From contig NZ_JAQGLB010000030.1 in NCBI RefSeq assembly GCF_027853965.1, positions 1 to 64,000 of the forward strand: a stretch of DNA of 64,000 nt, in the 5' to 3' direction. Of the stretch, positions 17,227 to 26,422 are shown in pieces (within the stretch, counting starts at the first letter, position 1; every line of letters starts with the position of its first letter). The notes beneath the pieces were generated by a model that saw only the letters and a program-made list of their open reading frames with translations, was not told where the DNA came from and ran no database searches. Source of the DNA: Saccharopolyspora indica. GTDB taxonomy: Bacteria; Actinomycetota; Actinomycetes; Mycobacteriales; Pseudonocardiaceae. A program made the translations under genes and the position numbers.

Positions 17227-18150
17227 TCAGAGCCAGGTGGTTTCCGGGGGTAGCGGGGTTTCGGCGCGCTGGGTGATCGCCGTCATGAAGGCCTTCGAGG
17301 CCGCCGCCAGCGGGCGGTGCGGGTTGCGGACCACCGCGATGCGGCGGCTGATCACCGGCTCGTCCAGGGCCCGGTGCTCCAGGCCGGCGAATGCGACCAG
17401 CGGCAGCACCAGGCCCGGCACCACCGCCACCCCGAGGCCCGCCGCGACCAGGCCCGCGACCGTGCTGATGTTGCTGGACTCCAGCACCACGTCCGGGCGG
17501 ATCTTGGCCGCCGCGAAGGCGCGTTCGGCGTGCTGGCGGATGCTGCTGCTCGGGTCGAAGGCGATGTGCGGCTCGCCCGCCAGGTTCGACCAGGAGAGAC
17601 CGCGCTGCGCGGCGAACCGGTGCTGCGGCGGGAAGACGCAGCAGAACCGGTCGGTGGCGATCGGCTTGACGTGCAGGTCCGGCAGCGGCTCGGCGACCAC
17701 CGTGACGGCCAGGTCCACCACCCCGGCGCGGACCTGCTGCAGCACCTCGTCCGACATGGCGTCCGAAATGGACAGTTCCACCGCCGGGTGCGCCGCGCGG
17801 TAGGCGGAGACCACCGGCGGCAGCAGGATCGCCGCCAGCGACGGCAGCGCCGCGATGCGCACCTGCCCGCGGTTCCCGGCGAGGAAGCCCTGGAAGTGGT
17901 TGATCCCGGCGTCGAACGACTCGACCACCTGCCGCGCGACCCGGCAGAACTCGCGGCCCTCCGGCGTGCTGGTCAGGTTGCGGGTGGTGCGCTCGAACAG
18001 CGCGATGCCCAGCCGCCGCTCGACCTCGCGGACCGTCCGGCTCATCGACGACTGGGCCAGGTGGAGGCGTTCGGCGGCGAGCGTGAAGCTGCCCGCGTCG
18101 TGCACGGCCAGCACCAGCCGGAGCTGCTGCATCGTCAGATCCATGCTCAC
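17227..18150 (-). CDS. LysR-family transcriptional regulator
   Basis: A 307-residue LysR regulator. The N-terminal helix-turn-helix (about residues 8-65) includes GSFTLAAERLHLAQSSMSRT and is followed by the two-lobed effector-binding domain (about 90-290). It is divergent from the CitMHS transporter operon, with an 84-bp AT-rich gap that should hold its operator; by family rule it activates that operon in response to a substrate-related acid. The GTG at 18150 is chosen because TAGATT lies 8 nt upstream (leaderless); an ATG at 18144 is an alternative. Family D hairpins lie at its 3' end. Confidence 0.9.
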   Translation of the reverse strand: MSMDLTMQQLRLVLAVHDAGSFTLAAERLHLAQSSMSRTVREVERRLGIALFERTTRNLTSTPEGREFCRVARQVVESFDAGINHFQGFLAGNRGQVRIAALPSLAAILLPPVVSAYRAAHPAVELSISDAMSDEVLQQVRAGVVDLAVTVVAEPLPDLHVKPIATDRFCCVFPPQHRFAAQRGLSWSNLAGEPHIAFDPSSSIRQHAERAFAAAKIRPDVVLESSNISTVAGLVAAGLGVAVVPGLVLPLVAFAGLEHRALDEPVISRRIAVVRNPHRPLAAASKAFMTAITQRAETPLPPETTWL

Positions 18151-18234
18151 AACTCATGAATCTATCATTAACTATTGCTTGACCTGCATGGGCGATGCGG
18201 ATCACAGTTCCTCCGTTCGAGTTCGGAGGTGCGC

Positions 18235-19506
18235 ATGCTCGCCGTGAGCGGATTCCTCACCGTCGGGGTCTTCCTGGCGCTGGTGCTGTCCCGCCGGGTT
18301 TCGGTGCTGTTCGCGCTCACCCTGGTGCCGATCGCGGCCGCGCTGGTGAGCGGGTTCGGCGCCGGGCTGGGCGGGATGATCGCCGACGGCCTGGTCACCG
18401 TCGCGCCGGTGGCCATCATGATCACCTTCGCGGTGCTCTACTTCAGCCTGATGGTCGACACCGGGCTGTTCGACCCGGCGGTCGCCCGGATCCTGCGCTG
18501 GGCGGGCGGCGACCCGATGAAGATCACCGTGGGCACCGCGCTGCTGACCCTGCTGGTCGCGCTCGACGGCGACGGCGCCTCCACCTTCCTGATCACCGTC
18601 TCCGCGCTGCTGCCCGTCTACCAGCGGCTCGGGATGCGCCGGGTGGTGCTGGCCGGGGTGGTCTGCCTGGCGGCGGGCGTGATGAACATGGTGCCGTGGG
18701 GCGGTCCGACGGCCCGCGCGATGGCCGCGCTGCACCTGGACAGCGGACAGCTGTTCCTCCCGGTCCTGCCCGCGATGCTGGCGGGCGTCCTGTGGGTGCT
18801 GGTGGCGGCGTACCTGATCGGCCGCGGCGAGCGCAAGCGCCTCGGCGTGGTCGAGCTCGCCGTCGCCGACCGGCCCCGGCTCACCGGTGCCGACCGGGTG
18901 CGGTTCTGGATCAACGCGCTGCTCACCCTGGTGCTGGTGGCCTGCCTGCTGGCGCAGCTGGCCGACCTGGAGGTGCTGTTCCTGCTGGCCTTCCTGGTGG
19001 CGCTGCTGGTCAACCGGCCGAGCTGGGCGGCGCAGCAGGAGCTGCTCACCAAGCACGCCTACAACGTGGTGCTGGTGGTCGCGGTGATCTTCGCGGCGGG
19101 CGTGTTCACCGGCATCCTCACCGGCACCGGGATGATCGGGGCGATGGCCGAGGGCCTGGTCTCGGTGATCCCGGACTCGGCGGCGGGCCTGCTGCCGGTG
19201 GGCACGGCCATCGCGAGCATGCCGCTGAGCCTGGTGTTCACCCCGGACGCCTTCTACTACGGGATCGTCCCGGTGCTGGCCGAGACGAGCGCGGCGCTCG
19301 GCGGCGACCCGGCGGCCATCGGCCGGGCGGCGATCCTCGGCCAGATGACCACGGGTTTCCCGCTCAGCCCGCTGACCGCTTCGACGTTCATCCTGCTCGG
19401 GATGAGCGGGGTCGACCTCGGCGAGCACCAGCGGTTCGCCTTCAAGTGGGCGTTCGGCACGACGCTGGTGATGACCGCGGTCGCGCTGCTGACGGGGGTG
19501 CTGTGA
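18235..19506 (+). CDS. CitMHS-family citrate/tricarboxylate transporter
   Basis: A 423-residue integral membrane protein with about 11-12 helices. The arrangement and segments such as ALDGDGASTFLITVSALLP and TGFPLSPLTASTFILLGMSG match the CitMHS group of Ion Transporter superfamily carriers, which import citrate complexed with a divalent metal. The start ATG has GGAGG 5 nt upstream. It is the first gene of a three-gene operon with an AtuA-like protein and a small AtuA-associated protein (stop overlaps the next start). That context suggests uptake of a tricarboxylate or branched acid rather than citrate alone. The divergent LysR gene is the likely regulator. Confidence 0.85.
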   Translation: MLAVSGFLTVGVFLALVLSRRVSVLFALTLVPIAAALVSGFGAGLGGMIADGLVTVAPVAIMITFAVLYFSLMVDTGLFDPAVARILRWAGGDPMKITVGTALLTLLVALDGDGASTFLITVSALLPVYQRLGMRRVVLAGVVCLAAGVMNMVPWGGPTARAMAALHLDSGQLFLPVLPAMLAGVLWVLVAAYLIGRGERKRLGVVELAVADRPRLTGADRVRFWINALLTLVLVACLLAQLADLEVLFLLAFLVALLVNRPSWAAQQELLTKHAYNVVLVVAVIFAAGVFTGILTGTGMIGAMAEGLVSVIPDSAAGLLPVGTAIASMPLSLVFTPDAFYYGIVPVLAETSAALGGDPAAIGRAAILGQMTTGFPLSPLTASTFILLGMSGVDLGEHQRFAFKWAFGTTLVMTAVALLTGVL

Positions 19507-20792
19507 TGCGGATCGGCAGCGGAGCCGGGTTCGCGGGCGACCGGATCGAGCCCGCGGTGCAGCTCGCGGCGCGCGGCGAGCTGGACGACCTGGTGCTGGA
19601 GTGCCTGGCGGAGCGCACCATCGCGCTCGGCCAGCAGCGCCGCCTGCGCGACCCGGCGCTGGGCCACGACCCGCGGCTGCTCGCCCGCTTCCGCCCGCTG
19701 CTGCCGGTCGCCATCGGCAACGGCGTCCGCGTGGTGACCAACATGGGCGCGGCCAACCCCCTCGCCGCGGGCGAGATCACCCGCGATCTGCTGGTGGGCT
19801 CGGGGCTGCGCGGGCGGATCGCGGTGGTCACCGGCGACGACGTGCTGGACCGGCTGGACCTGCGCGAACCCGCGCTGGAGGACGGCATCGCGCTGGCCGG
19901 TCACGGCGAGGTCGTCTCGGCCAACGCCTACCTAGGCGCCGAAGCGCTGCTCCCGGCCCTGGACACCGGCGCGGACGTGGTGCTGACCGGCCGGGTCGCC
20001 GACCCCTCGCTGTTCCTGGCCCCGATGGCGCACCGGCTCGGCTGGGACCTCGACGACTGGCCGCGGATGGCGGCCGGAACGCTCGTCGGCCACCTCCTGG
20101 AGTGCGCCGGTCAGGTCACCGGCGGCTACTTCGCCGATCCCGGCGTGAAGGAGGTGCCGGACCTGGCGAACCTCGGATTCCCCTGCGCCGCGGTGGAATC
20201 CGACGGCACCGCGGTCATCGGCAAGATCCCGGGCACGGGCGGCCTCGTCTCCACCGCGACCGTGCGCGAGCAGCTGCTCTACGAGGTGACCGATCCGACG
20301 GGCTACCGCACGCCCGACGTGGTGCTGGACTTCCGCGAGGTGCGGGTGGAGCAGGTCGCGGCGGACCGGGTCCGGATCAGCGGCGCGGTCGGCAGGGCCC
20401 GGCCCGATGAGCTGAAGGTCAGCGTCGGCTACCGCGCCGGGCACCGCGCGGAGTGCGGGATCACCTACGCCGGGCCGAACGCCGACCGCCGCGCCCGCCT
20501 GGCGGCCGACGTCGTCACCACCCGGCTGCGCGGCACCGGCCTGCGCGTCCGCGCGGACGTCCTCGGGGCACCGGACGAGTGCAGGCTGCGGGTGGCCGCG
20601 CTGGCCCCGGACCCGGAGCTGGCCGACCTGGTGTGCCACGAGGTCGAGTCGCTCTACACCAACGGACCGGCCGGTGGCGGCGGAGTCCGCACCGACGTCC
20701 GCGAGGTGATCGGGATCGTCTCGACGCTGATCCCCCGCACCGAGGTGGAGACCCGGGTGACCGTGCTGGAGGCCGACGGTGCTGCTGCATGA
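19506..20792 (+). CDS. AtuA-like acyclic terpene/acid utilisation protein (DUF1446)
   Basis: A 428-residue protein of the DUF1446/AtuA family. Family landmarks include RIGSGAGFAGDRIEPA at the start, NMGAANPLAAGEI, VLTGRVADPSLFLAPM and TGGYFADPGVKEV. AtuA was named from the Pseudomonas citronellol/geraniol pathway, but its biochemical role is unclear; relatives occur beside acyl-CoA carboxylases and tricarboxylate transporters. The start ATG overlaps the transporter stop by 1 bp, and its 3' end overlaps the next gene by 14 bp, so translation is coupled. No acyl-CoA carboxylase or CoA ligase is in this cluster, so it is a reduced version. Confidence 0.8.
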   Translation: MRIGSGAGFAGDRIEPAVQLAARGELDDLVLECLAERTIALGQQRRLRDPALGHDPRLLARFRPLLPVAIGNGVRVVTNMGAANPLAAGEITRDLLVGSGLRGRIAVVTGDDVLDRLDLREPALEDGIALAGHGEVVSANAYLGAEALLPALDTGADVVLTGRVADPSLFLAPMAHRLGWDLDDWPRMAAGTLVGHLLECAGQVTGGYFADPGVKEVPDLANLGFPCAAVESDGTAVIGKIPGTGGLVSTATVREQLLYEVTDPTGYRTPDVVLDFREVRVEQVAADRVRISGAVGRARPDELKVSVGYRAGHRAECGITYAGPNADRRARLAADVVTTRLRGTGLRVRADVLGAPDECRLRVAALAPDPELADLVCHEVESLYTNGPAGGGGVRTDVREVIGIVSTLIPRTEVETRVTVLEADGAAA

Positions 20793-21072
20793 CATCGCCC
20801 ACTGCCGGGCCGGGGACAAGGGCGACACCTCGACCCTGTCGCTGTTCCCGCACCGCGACGAGGACTACGACCTGCTGCTCCGCGAGGTGACGGCGGACCG
20901 CGTGCGAGAGCACCTGGCGATCCGCGGCGAGGTCCGCCGCTGGGAGCTCCCGAACCTCCGAGCCCTCCAGTTCACCTGCCACCGAGCCCTCGGAGGAGGA
21001 GTGACGACCTCCCTCGCCCTGGACACCCACGGCAAAACCCTCAGCTCCCGCCTCCTCGCGATGCGGTTGTGA
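20779..21072 (+). CDS. Small AtuA-associated protein
   Basis: A 97-residue protein resembling the C-terminal extension of larger AtuA proteins, with CRAGDKGDTSTLSLFP near the N-terminus, here encoded as a separate gene. It starts with GTG inside the end of the AtuA-like gene (14-bp overlap). Its separation from the main domain suggests that the two polypeptides form one complex. A strong GC-rich hairpin follows its stop. The exact function is unknown. Confidence 0.75.
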   Translation: MLLHDIAHCRAGDKGDTSTLSLFPHRDEDYDLLLREVTADRVREHLAIRGEVRRWELPNLRALQFTCHRALGGGVTTSLALDTHGKTLSSRLLAMRL

Positions 21073-21078
21073 CGGCGG

Positions 21079-21108
21079 CGAGCCCCCGGCTGGGCGGCCG
21101 GGGGCTCG
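21079..21108. terminator. Bidirectional terminator hairpin
   Basis: Perfect arms CGAGCCCCCGGC and GCCGGGGGCTCG enclose 6 nt. It lies 6 bp after the small AtuA-associated gene and 12 bp before the MFS exporter stop, between convergent genes. Confidence 0.75.
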
Positions 21109-21120
21109 GGGGTTGGTGGG

Positions 21121-22587
21121 TCAGTTGGTCTTGCGGAACATCAGGGGGAGCAGGAGGAGGGCTGCCGCGGCGAGGGCGAGGTTGGCGGTCAGGGCGGTCG
21201 TGAAGGCTCCGAGGTGGTCGGCCGGGGTGGCCTCGTGGCCGCCGAGAGCGGTGAAGTAGACCAGGCCCAGCACGCTGACGCCGAGGGCCATGCCCACCTG
21301 GCCCGCCGTTTCCAGCACTCCGGACGCCGATCCGGCTTCGCGCTCCGGGACCTTGCCGAGGACCGCGCCGACCAGCGGGCTCACGCCGAGGCCCTGGCCG
21401 AAGCCGATCGCGGCGAGCGACGGGACCAGGTCCCAGGCGGCGACCTGGTCGCCGGCGGACCAGACGGTCATCAGCAGGGCCGCGGTCCCGATCAGGTTGA
21501 TGGCGTAGCCGGTGGTCAGGGTGTGGTTGCCGATCCGGGCGGTGAGCCGCGGGCCGATCAGCGAGGCCGCGGCGAAGGTGATCGCCAGCGGGGCGAAGGC
21601 GAGACCGGCGGCCAGCGGGGAGAGCAGCAGGCCCGACTGCAGGGCCAGGGTCAGCACGAAGAACAGCCCGGCGTTGCCCGCGAAGAACGCCACCGCCACC
21701 GCGATGCCGCCGGAGAACGACGCTCGGCGGAACAGGGCCATGTTGACCAGCGGGTTTCCGCCCCGGGCCGCGACCCGGCGCTCCCAGGCGATGAACCCGG
21801 CGAAGGCGGGCAGCGCGGCGATCAGCATCGCCCAGGTGGTGGCGGTCCAGCCGAACTGCTGGCCCTGCACCAGCGGCGCGGTCAGCAGCAGGAGAGCGGC
21901 GCTGAGGAGTCCGACGCCCGGCAGGTCCAGGCCGCTGCCGGAGCCGTGGCCCTGGCGGGAGGCCGACAGCACGCGCAGCGCACCGATCAGGGTCAGCACG
22001 CCGATCGGGATGTTGACCAGGAACACCCAGCGCCAGGACAGGCCGAGCGGGTTCAGGCTGATCAGCAGGCCGCCGACGACCTGACCGGCGATCGAGGCGA
22101 GCCCGATGGTGGCGCCGAAGACGGCGAAGGCCTTGGCCTTGGCCGCGCCGGTGAACGTGGTCTGGAGGACCGAGAGCACCTGCGGGTAGAAGAACGCCGC
22201 GCCCACGGCTTGGAGCACGCGGAAGGCGATGAGCGAGGCCGGGTCCCAGGCCAGGCCCGCGGCCAGCGAGGCCACCGTGAAGATCGCGATGCCGACCAGG
22301 AACAACCGGCGGAACCCGAACAGGTCGCCCAGCCGGCCGCCGGTGACCAGCAGCAGGCCGTAGACCAGCACGTAGCCGCTGATCGCGAGTTCGACCTCGG
22401 TGAAGCTGGCGGCCAGCTCGGTCCGGATGGACGGGACGGCCACGTTCACGATGAACGAGTCCATGATCGCCATGAAGGTGGCGGCCATGGTGATCAGCAG
22501 GGCCCAGCGGCCGCGGCGGGCGTCGGCGGGGCGCGCTGCCGGGCGCTGGACCGGCGTGGGCGGGGCGACTTCCTGAACCTGTGGCAT
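21121..22587 (-). CDS. MFS transporter, DHA2 (14-helix) drug:H+ antiporter family
   Basis: A 488-residue efflux pump with 14 predicted helices. Motif D1/A features are visible: MAIMDSFIVNVAVPSI in helix 1 (typical of the EmrB/QacA group), GRLGDLFGFRR in the first cytoplasmic loop, and GQVVGGLL in helix 5. The ATG at 22587 is chosen because GGAG lies 9 nt upstream and homology starts shortly after. It is divergent from a LysR gene that probably controls it. Substrate cannot be predicted; no biosynthetic gene is adjacent. Confidence 0.9.
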   Translation of the reverse strand: MPQVQEVAPPTPVQRPAARPADARRGRWALLITMAATFMAIMDSFIVNVAVPSIRTELAASFTEVELAISGYVLVYGLLLVTGGRLGDLFGFRRLFLVGIAIFTVASLAAGLAWDPASLIAFRVLQAVGAAFFYPQVLSVLQTTFTGAAKAKAFAVFGATIGLASIAGQVVGGLLISLNPLGLSWRWVFLVNIPIGVLTLIGALRVLSASRQGHGSGSGLDLPGVGLLSAALLLLTAPLVQGQQFGWTATTWAMLIAALPAFAGFIAWERRVAARGGNPLVNMALFRRASFSGGIAVAVAFFAGNAGLFFVLTLALQSGLLLSPLAAGLAFAPLAITFAAASLIGPRLTARIGNHTLTTGYAINLIGTAALLMTVWSAGDQVAAWDLVPSLAAIGFGQGLGVSPLVGAVLGKVPEREAGSASGVLETAGQVGMALGVSVLGLVYFTALGGHEATPADHLGAFTTALTANLALAAAALLLLPLMFRKTN

Positions 22588-22674
22588 GGCTGGAACTCCG
22601 GGTGATCGTCGTTGTCGCGGTTGACCCAACTCTCGCCTCGGAGGCACCCCCGAACAACGCGCCCTTGGGCATCG

Positions 22675-22697
22675 ATCGATAACCTGGAATTATCGAT
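22675..22697. promoter_or_regulatory. LysR-type operator candidate
   Basis: Perfect inverted repeat ATCGATAA-N7-TTATCGAT (T-N11-A class). It ends 3 nt before the GTG start of the LysR gene at 22701 and 87 bp upstream of the MFS start, so it could serve both autoregulation and control of the exporter. Confidence 0.6.
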
Positions 22698-22700
22698 CCG

Positions 22701-23609
22701 GTGGAACAACGCGAGATCGACTGCTTCCTGGTGCTGGCCGGTGAACTGCACTTCGGCCGGACCGCCGAGCGGCTGCACCTCTCCCAGGCGCGGGTCAGCC
22801 AGACCATCAAGAAGCTGGAGCGCCGCATCGGCGCACCGCTGTTCGAGCGCACCAGCCGCCGGGTCCGGCTGACGCCGCTGGGCGAGCAGCTGCTGGCCGA
22901 CGTCGAGCCGTTGCAGCGGGCCATGCGGGACGCCTTCGACCGGGCCACCGCGTCGGCGCGCGGCATCGACGGCGTGCTGGACGTGGGCTTCCTCGGCTCC
23001 GGCGCCGGGATGCTCACCTCGGCGCTGCTGGACACCTTCCGCAGCAGGCACCCCGGCTGCGAGGTGCGGATGCGGGAGACCCAGTTCGCCGACCCGCTGG
23101 GACCGCTGCGCGCCGGGGACGTCGACGTGCTGCTCACCCGGCTGCCCGTCGAGGAACCGGACCTGACCGTCGGGCCCGTCGTCATCGCCGAGCCCCGGGT
23201 GCTGATGGTGCCCACCGGGCACCCCTTCGCGCGGCGCGAGTCCGCGGAGCTGGAGGACCTCGCGCGCGACACCGTGTTCGGCGTGGTCAGCAGCGCCCCG
23301 CAGTACTGGTGGGACTTCCACGTGCCACCGGAGACGCCGAGCGGGCGGCAGGTGCGGCGGGGCCAGTCGGTGTCGACCTTCCAGGAGCTGATCACGCTGG
23401 TCGCCGCCGGGCAGGGCATCACACCGGTCGCGGCCTCGGTGACCAGGTACTTCGCCCACCCGGGCGTCGCCTTCGTGCCGCTGCGCGACGCGCCGCCGAC
23501 CGAGGTCGCGCTGGTCTGGCGCACCGCCGGGCTGAACTCCCGGGTGCGCGCTTTCGCCCAGGCCGCCGCCGACGCCGTCCGCGCCAACGGCGGCCCCGCC
23601 GCCTTCTGA
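22701..23609 (+). CDS. LysR-family transcriptional regulator
   Basis: A 302-residue regulator. The N-terminal helix-turn-helix includes LHFGRTAERLHLSQARVSQT (about residues 17-36), followed by an effector-binding domain (about 90-290). It is divergent from the MFS exporter, the typical layout for a locally acting LysR protein. It starts with GTG at 22701, directly after a perfect ATCGATAA-N7-TTATCGAT inverted repeat, so bound protein would occlude its own initiation region. A GC-rich hairpin lies 6 bp after the stop codon. Confidence 0.9.
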   Translation: MEQREIDCFLVLAGELHFGRTAERLHLSQARVSQTIKKLERRIGAPLFERTSRRVRLTPLGEQLLADVEPLQRAMRDAFDRATASARGIDGVLDVGFLGSGAGMLTSALLDTFRSRHPGCEVRMRETQFADPLGPLRAGDVDVLLTRLPVEEPDLTVGPVVIAEPRVLMVPTGHPFARRESAELEDLARDTVFGVVSSAPQYWWDFHVPPETPSGRQVRRGQSVSTFQELITLVAAGQGITPVAASVTRYFAHPGVAFVPLRDAPPTEVALVWRTAGLNSRVRAFAQAAADAVRANGGPAAF

Positions 23610-23615
23610 CGCTCG

Positions 23616-23645
23616 GGCCGGACCAGCTGCCGAAGTGGTCCGGCC
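23616..23645. terminator. Terminator hairpin after LysR gene
   Basis: Perfect arms GGCCGGACCA and TGGTCCGGCC enclose 10 nt. No T-run follows, as is common in high-GC actinobacteria. Confidence 0.6.
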
Positions 23646-23754
23646 GGGGTCGTCCGATCGGTCCAGAGCCGGGTTCTAGCTGGGGCGATGGTCACTCGGG
23701 TGGCCTAGCCGGAGGGGTCGATCGCGGCCTTTGCCCGGCATAAACTCGGAGTTA

Positions 23755-23768
23755 GTGAACTCGTTCAC
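23755..23768. promoter_or_regulatory. 14-bp palindrome upstream of menJ
   Basis: GTGAACTCGTTCAC is a perfect dyad of 6-bp arms, 73 bp before the menJ start. The shape suits a TetR-family site, but no such regulator gene is nearby. Confidence 0.35.
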
Positions 23769-23841
23769 AAGCGGGTTCCCGGTGCGCCTCCGCCGGGAGG
23801 GGGTGGATCGCACCGCGCACTGCACTAGCTCAAGGAGTGTC

Positions 23842-25140
23842 ATGACCAGCGCCACCAGCCGCCGTCGACCGGACGACGACGCGGAGGTGATCGTCGTCGG
23901 GGCCGGGCCGGCCGGATCGACGGCGGCGACGTACCTGGCCAGGGCCGGCCTGGACGTCCTGCTTCTGGAGAAGAGCGTCTTCCCGCGGGAGAAGGTCTGC
24001 GGCGACGGCATCACCCCGCGCGGCGTCAAGCAGCTCATCGACCTCGGCATCGACACCCGGGAGGAAGCGGGCTGGCTGCACAACCGCGGCCTGCGGGTGG
24101 TCGGTGGCGGGGTGGAGGTCGAGCTGGACTGGCCGAGCCTGGCCAGCTTCCCGCCGTACGGCGTGGTGCGGCCCCGCAACGACTTCGACGACCTGCTCGC
24201 CCGCAACGCGCAGCGGGCCGGTGCCCGGCTGGTCCAGCAGACCACGGTGACCGGCGCGGTCACCGACGAGCGGACCGGCCGGATCACCGGGGTGACCGCC
24301 AAGTCCGGCCCGGAGCGCACGCCGGTCACCTACCGGGCGCCGCTGGTGGTCGCCTGCGACGGGGTCTCCGCGCGGCTGGCGCTGTCGGTCGGCATCGAGA
24401 AGCGCGAGGACCGCCCGATGGGCGTGGCCGTGCGGCGCTACTACACCAGCCCGCGGACCAAGGACGACTTCCTGGAATCGCACCTGGAGCTGTGGGACCG
24501 CTCGGACCCGGCCAAGCCCACGCTGCTGCCGGGCTACGGCTGGATCTTCCCGATGGGCGACGGGACGGTGAACGTCGGGCTGGGCATCCTGTCCACCTCC
24601 AAGGCCTACGGCAAGACCGACTACCGGCAGCTGCTGCGCTCCTGGCTGGACGGCACGCCGGAGGAGTGGGGCTTCCGGGAGGAGAACGCGACCGGGCGGA
24701 TCGGCGGCGCCGCGCTGCCGATGGGCTTCAACCGGACGCCGCACTACCGCAACGGGTTGCTGCTCGTCGGCGACGCGGGCGGGATGGTCAACCCGTTCAA
24801 CGGCGAGGGCATCGCCTACGCGATGGAATCCGCCCGGCTGGCCGCCGAGTGCGTGGTGCACGCGCTGGCTCGCCCGGACGGGTTCTCCCGGGAGCAGGCG
24901 CTGCGCCGGTACCCGGTCGCGGTGCGGCAGGCGCTGGGCGGCTACTTCCGGATGGGCAACATCTTCAGCAAGTTGATTGGCAATCCGATGGTCATGCGCA
25001 CCGCTACGAAGCATGGTCTACCGAGGACCGTGCTGATGCGTTTCGTGTTGAAACTGTTGGCAAATCTCTACGACGAGAAGGACGGGGACGTGATGGACCG
25101 TGTGATCAGCACCACTACTCGTCTCACCCCTAGCGCCTGA
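23842..25140 (+). CDS. menJ: Geranylgeranyl-reductase-family FAD protein, probable menaquinone reductase MenJ
   Basis: A 432-residue flavoprotein. It has the dinucleotide-binding motif GAGPAGSTAATYLARAG near residue 20, EKVCGDGITPRGVKQL typical of the geranylgeranyl reductase family, and the second FAD motif LVGDAGGMVNPFNGEG. In mycobacteria the homologue MenJ saturates one double bond of the menaquinone tail. That role is supported here by position: the complex I operon follows 185 bp downstream and a polyprenyl synthase comes after it. The ATG at 23842 is chosen for the AAGGAG 4-5 nt upstream. Other family members reduce archaeal or chlorophyll prenyl chains, so the substrate call is inference. 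Confidence 0.85.
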   Translation: MTSATSRRRPDDDAEVIVVGAGPAGSTAATYLARAGLDVLLLEKSVFPREKVCGDGITPRGVKQLIDLGIDTREEAGWLHNRGLRVVGGGVEVELDWPSLASFPPYGVVRPRNDFDDLLARNAQRAGARLVQQTTVTGAVTDERTGRITGVTAKSGPERTPVTYRAPLVVACDGVSARLALSVGIEKREDRPMGVAVRRYYTSPRTKDDFLESHLELWDRSDPAKPTLLPGYGWIFPMGDGTVNVGLGILSTSKAYGKTDYRQLLRSWLDGTPEEWGFREENATGRIGGAALPMGFNRTPHYRNGLLLVGDAGGMVNPFNGEGIAYAMESARLAAECVVHALARPDGFSREQALRRYPVAVRQALGGYFRMGNIFSKLIGNPMVMRTATKHGLPRTVLMRFVLKLLANLYDEKDGDVMDRVISTTTRLTPSA

Positions 25141-25190
25141 TGGCGCGAGTCTGGTCAGATGTGCTCGCAAGTGTGCGAGACATCATAAAG

Positions 25191-25209
25191 TTAGGTTCGC
25201 CTCACTACG
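25191..25209 (+). promoter_or_regulatory. Possible iron-box (IdeR/DmdR-like) upstream of nuoA
   Basis: TTAGGTTCGCCTCACTACG matches the first seven positions of the actinobacterial iron-box consensus TTAGGTTAGGCTAACCTAA and about 12 of 19 in total. It lies 116 bp before nuoA. The match is partial and the dyad is imperfect. Confidence 0.25.
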
Positions 25210-25324
25210 GAGACGACACACCCGACCGCATAGAGTGTGGCCCGACCTCTGAGACGTGACGTGCGTCTCGGCGGGGGCCGACGATGTGCCCCGCGGAAGC
25301 GGGGAAGATCCGGAGGGCAGGGGA

Positions 25325-25690
25325 ATGCTCGATCCCTACATCCCGCTCGTGCTGTTGCTGGCGCTCGCGTTCGCGTTCGCGCTGTTCTCGGTCACGATCG
25401 CTCCGCTCGTCGGCCCCCGCCGCTACAACAAGGCGAAGCTCGACGCCTACGAGTGCGGCATCGAGCCCTCGCCGCAGCCGGTGATCGGCGGCGGCCGGAT
25501 GCCGGTCTCGTACTACCTGACCGCGATGATGTTCATCCTCTTCGACATCGAGATGGTCTTTCTCTACCCGTACGCGGTGACCGCGGACGCGCTCGGGCTC
25601 TGGGGCGCGGGCGCCGTGGTGCTGTTCATCCTCACGTTCGGATTCGCCGACCTCTACGTGTGGCGGCGAGGTGGCTTCGACTGGAACTGA
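25325..25690 (+). CDS. nuoA: NADH-quinone oxidoreductase subunit A
   Basis: Membrane-arm subunit of complex I (NADH:menaquinone oxidoreductase). The 121-residue product has three hydrophobic helices and the conserved YECGIEP segment whose cytoplasmic-side Cys sits near the quinone channel. The start ATG is preceded by GGAGGGCAGGGG. It is the first gene of the 14-gene nuoA-N operon. An adjoining 184-bp gap after menJ has room for a promoter, although readthrough from menJ is possible. Length is normal. Confidence 0.95.
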   Translation: MLDPYIPLVLLLALAFAFALFSVTIAPLVGPRRYNKAKLDAYECGIEPSPQPVIGGGRMPVSYYLTAMMFILFDIEMVFLYPYAVTADALGLWGAGAVVLFILTFGFADLYVWRRGGFDWN

Positions 25691-25741
25691 CCGGGCGGTC
25701 ACGGGCACGGTCAGCGTCGATTGTGGAAGGGAGAGCCGCGG

Positions 25742-26416
<675 letters not shown>

Positions 26417-26422
26417 GTTCGG

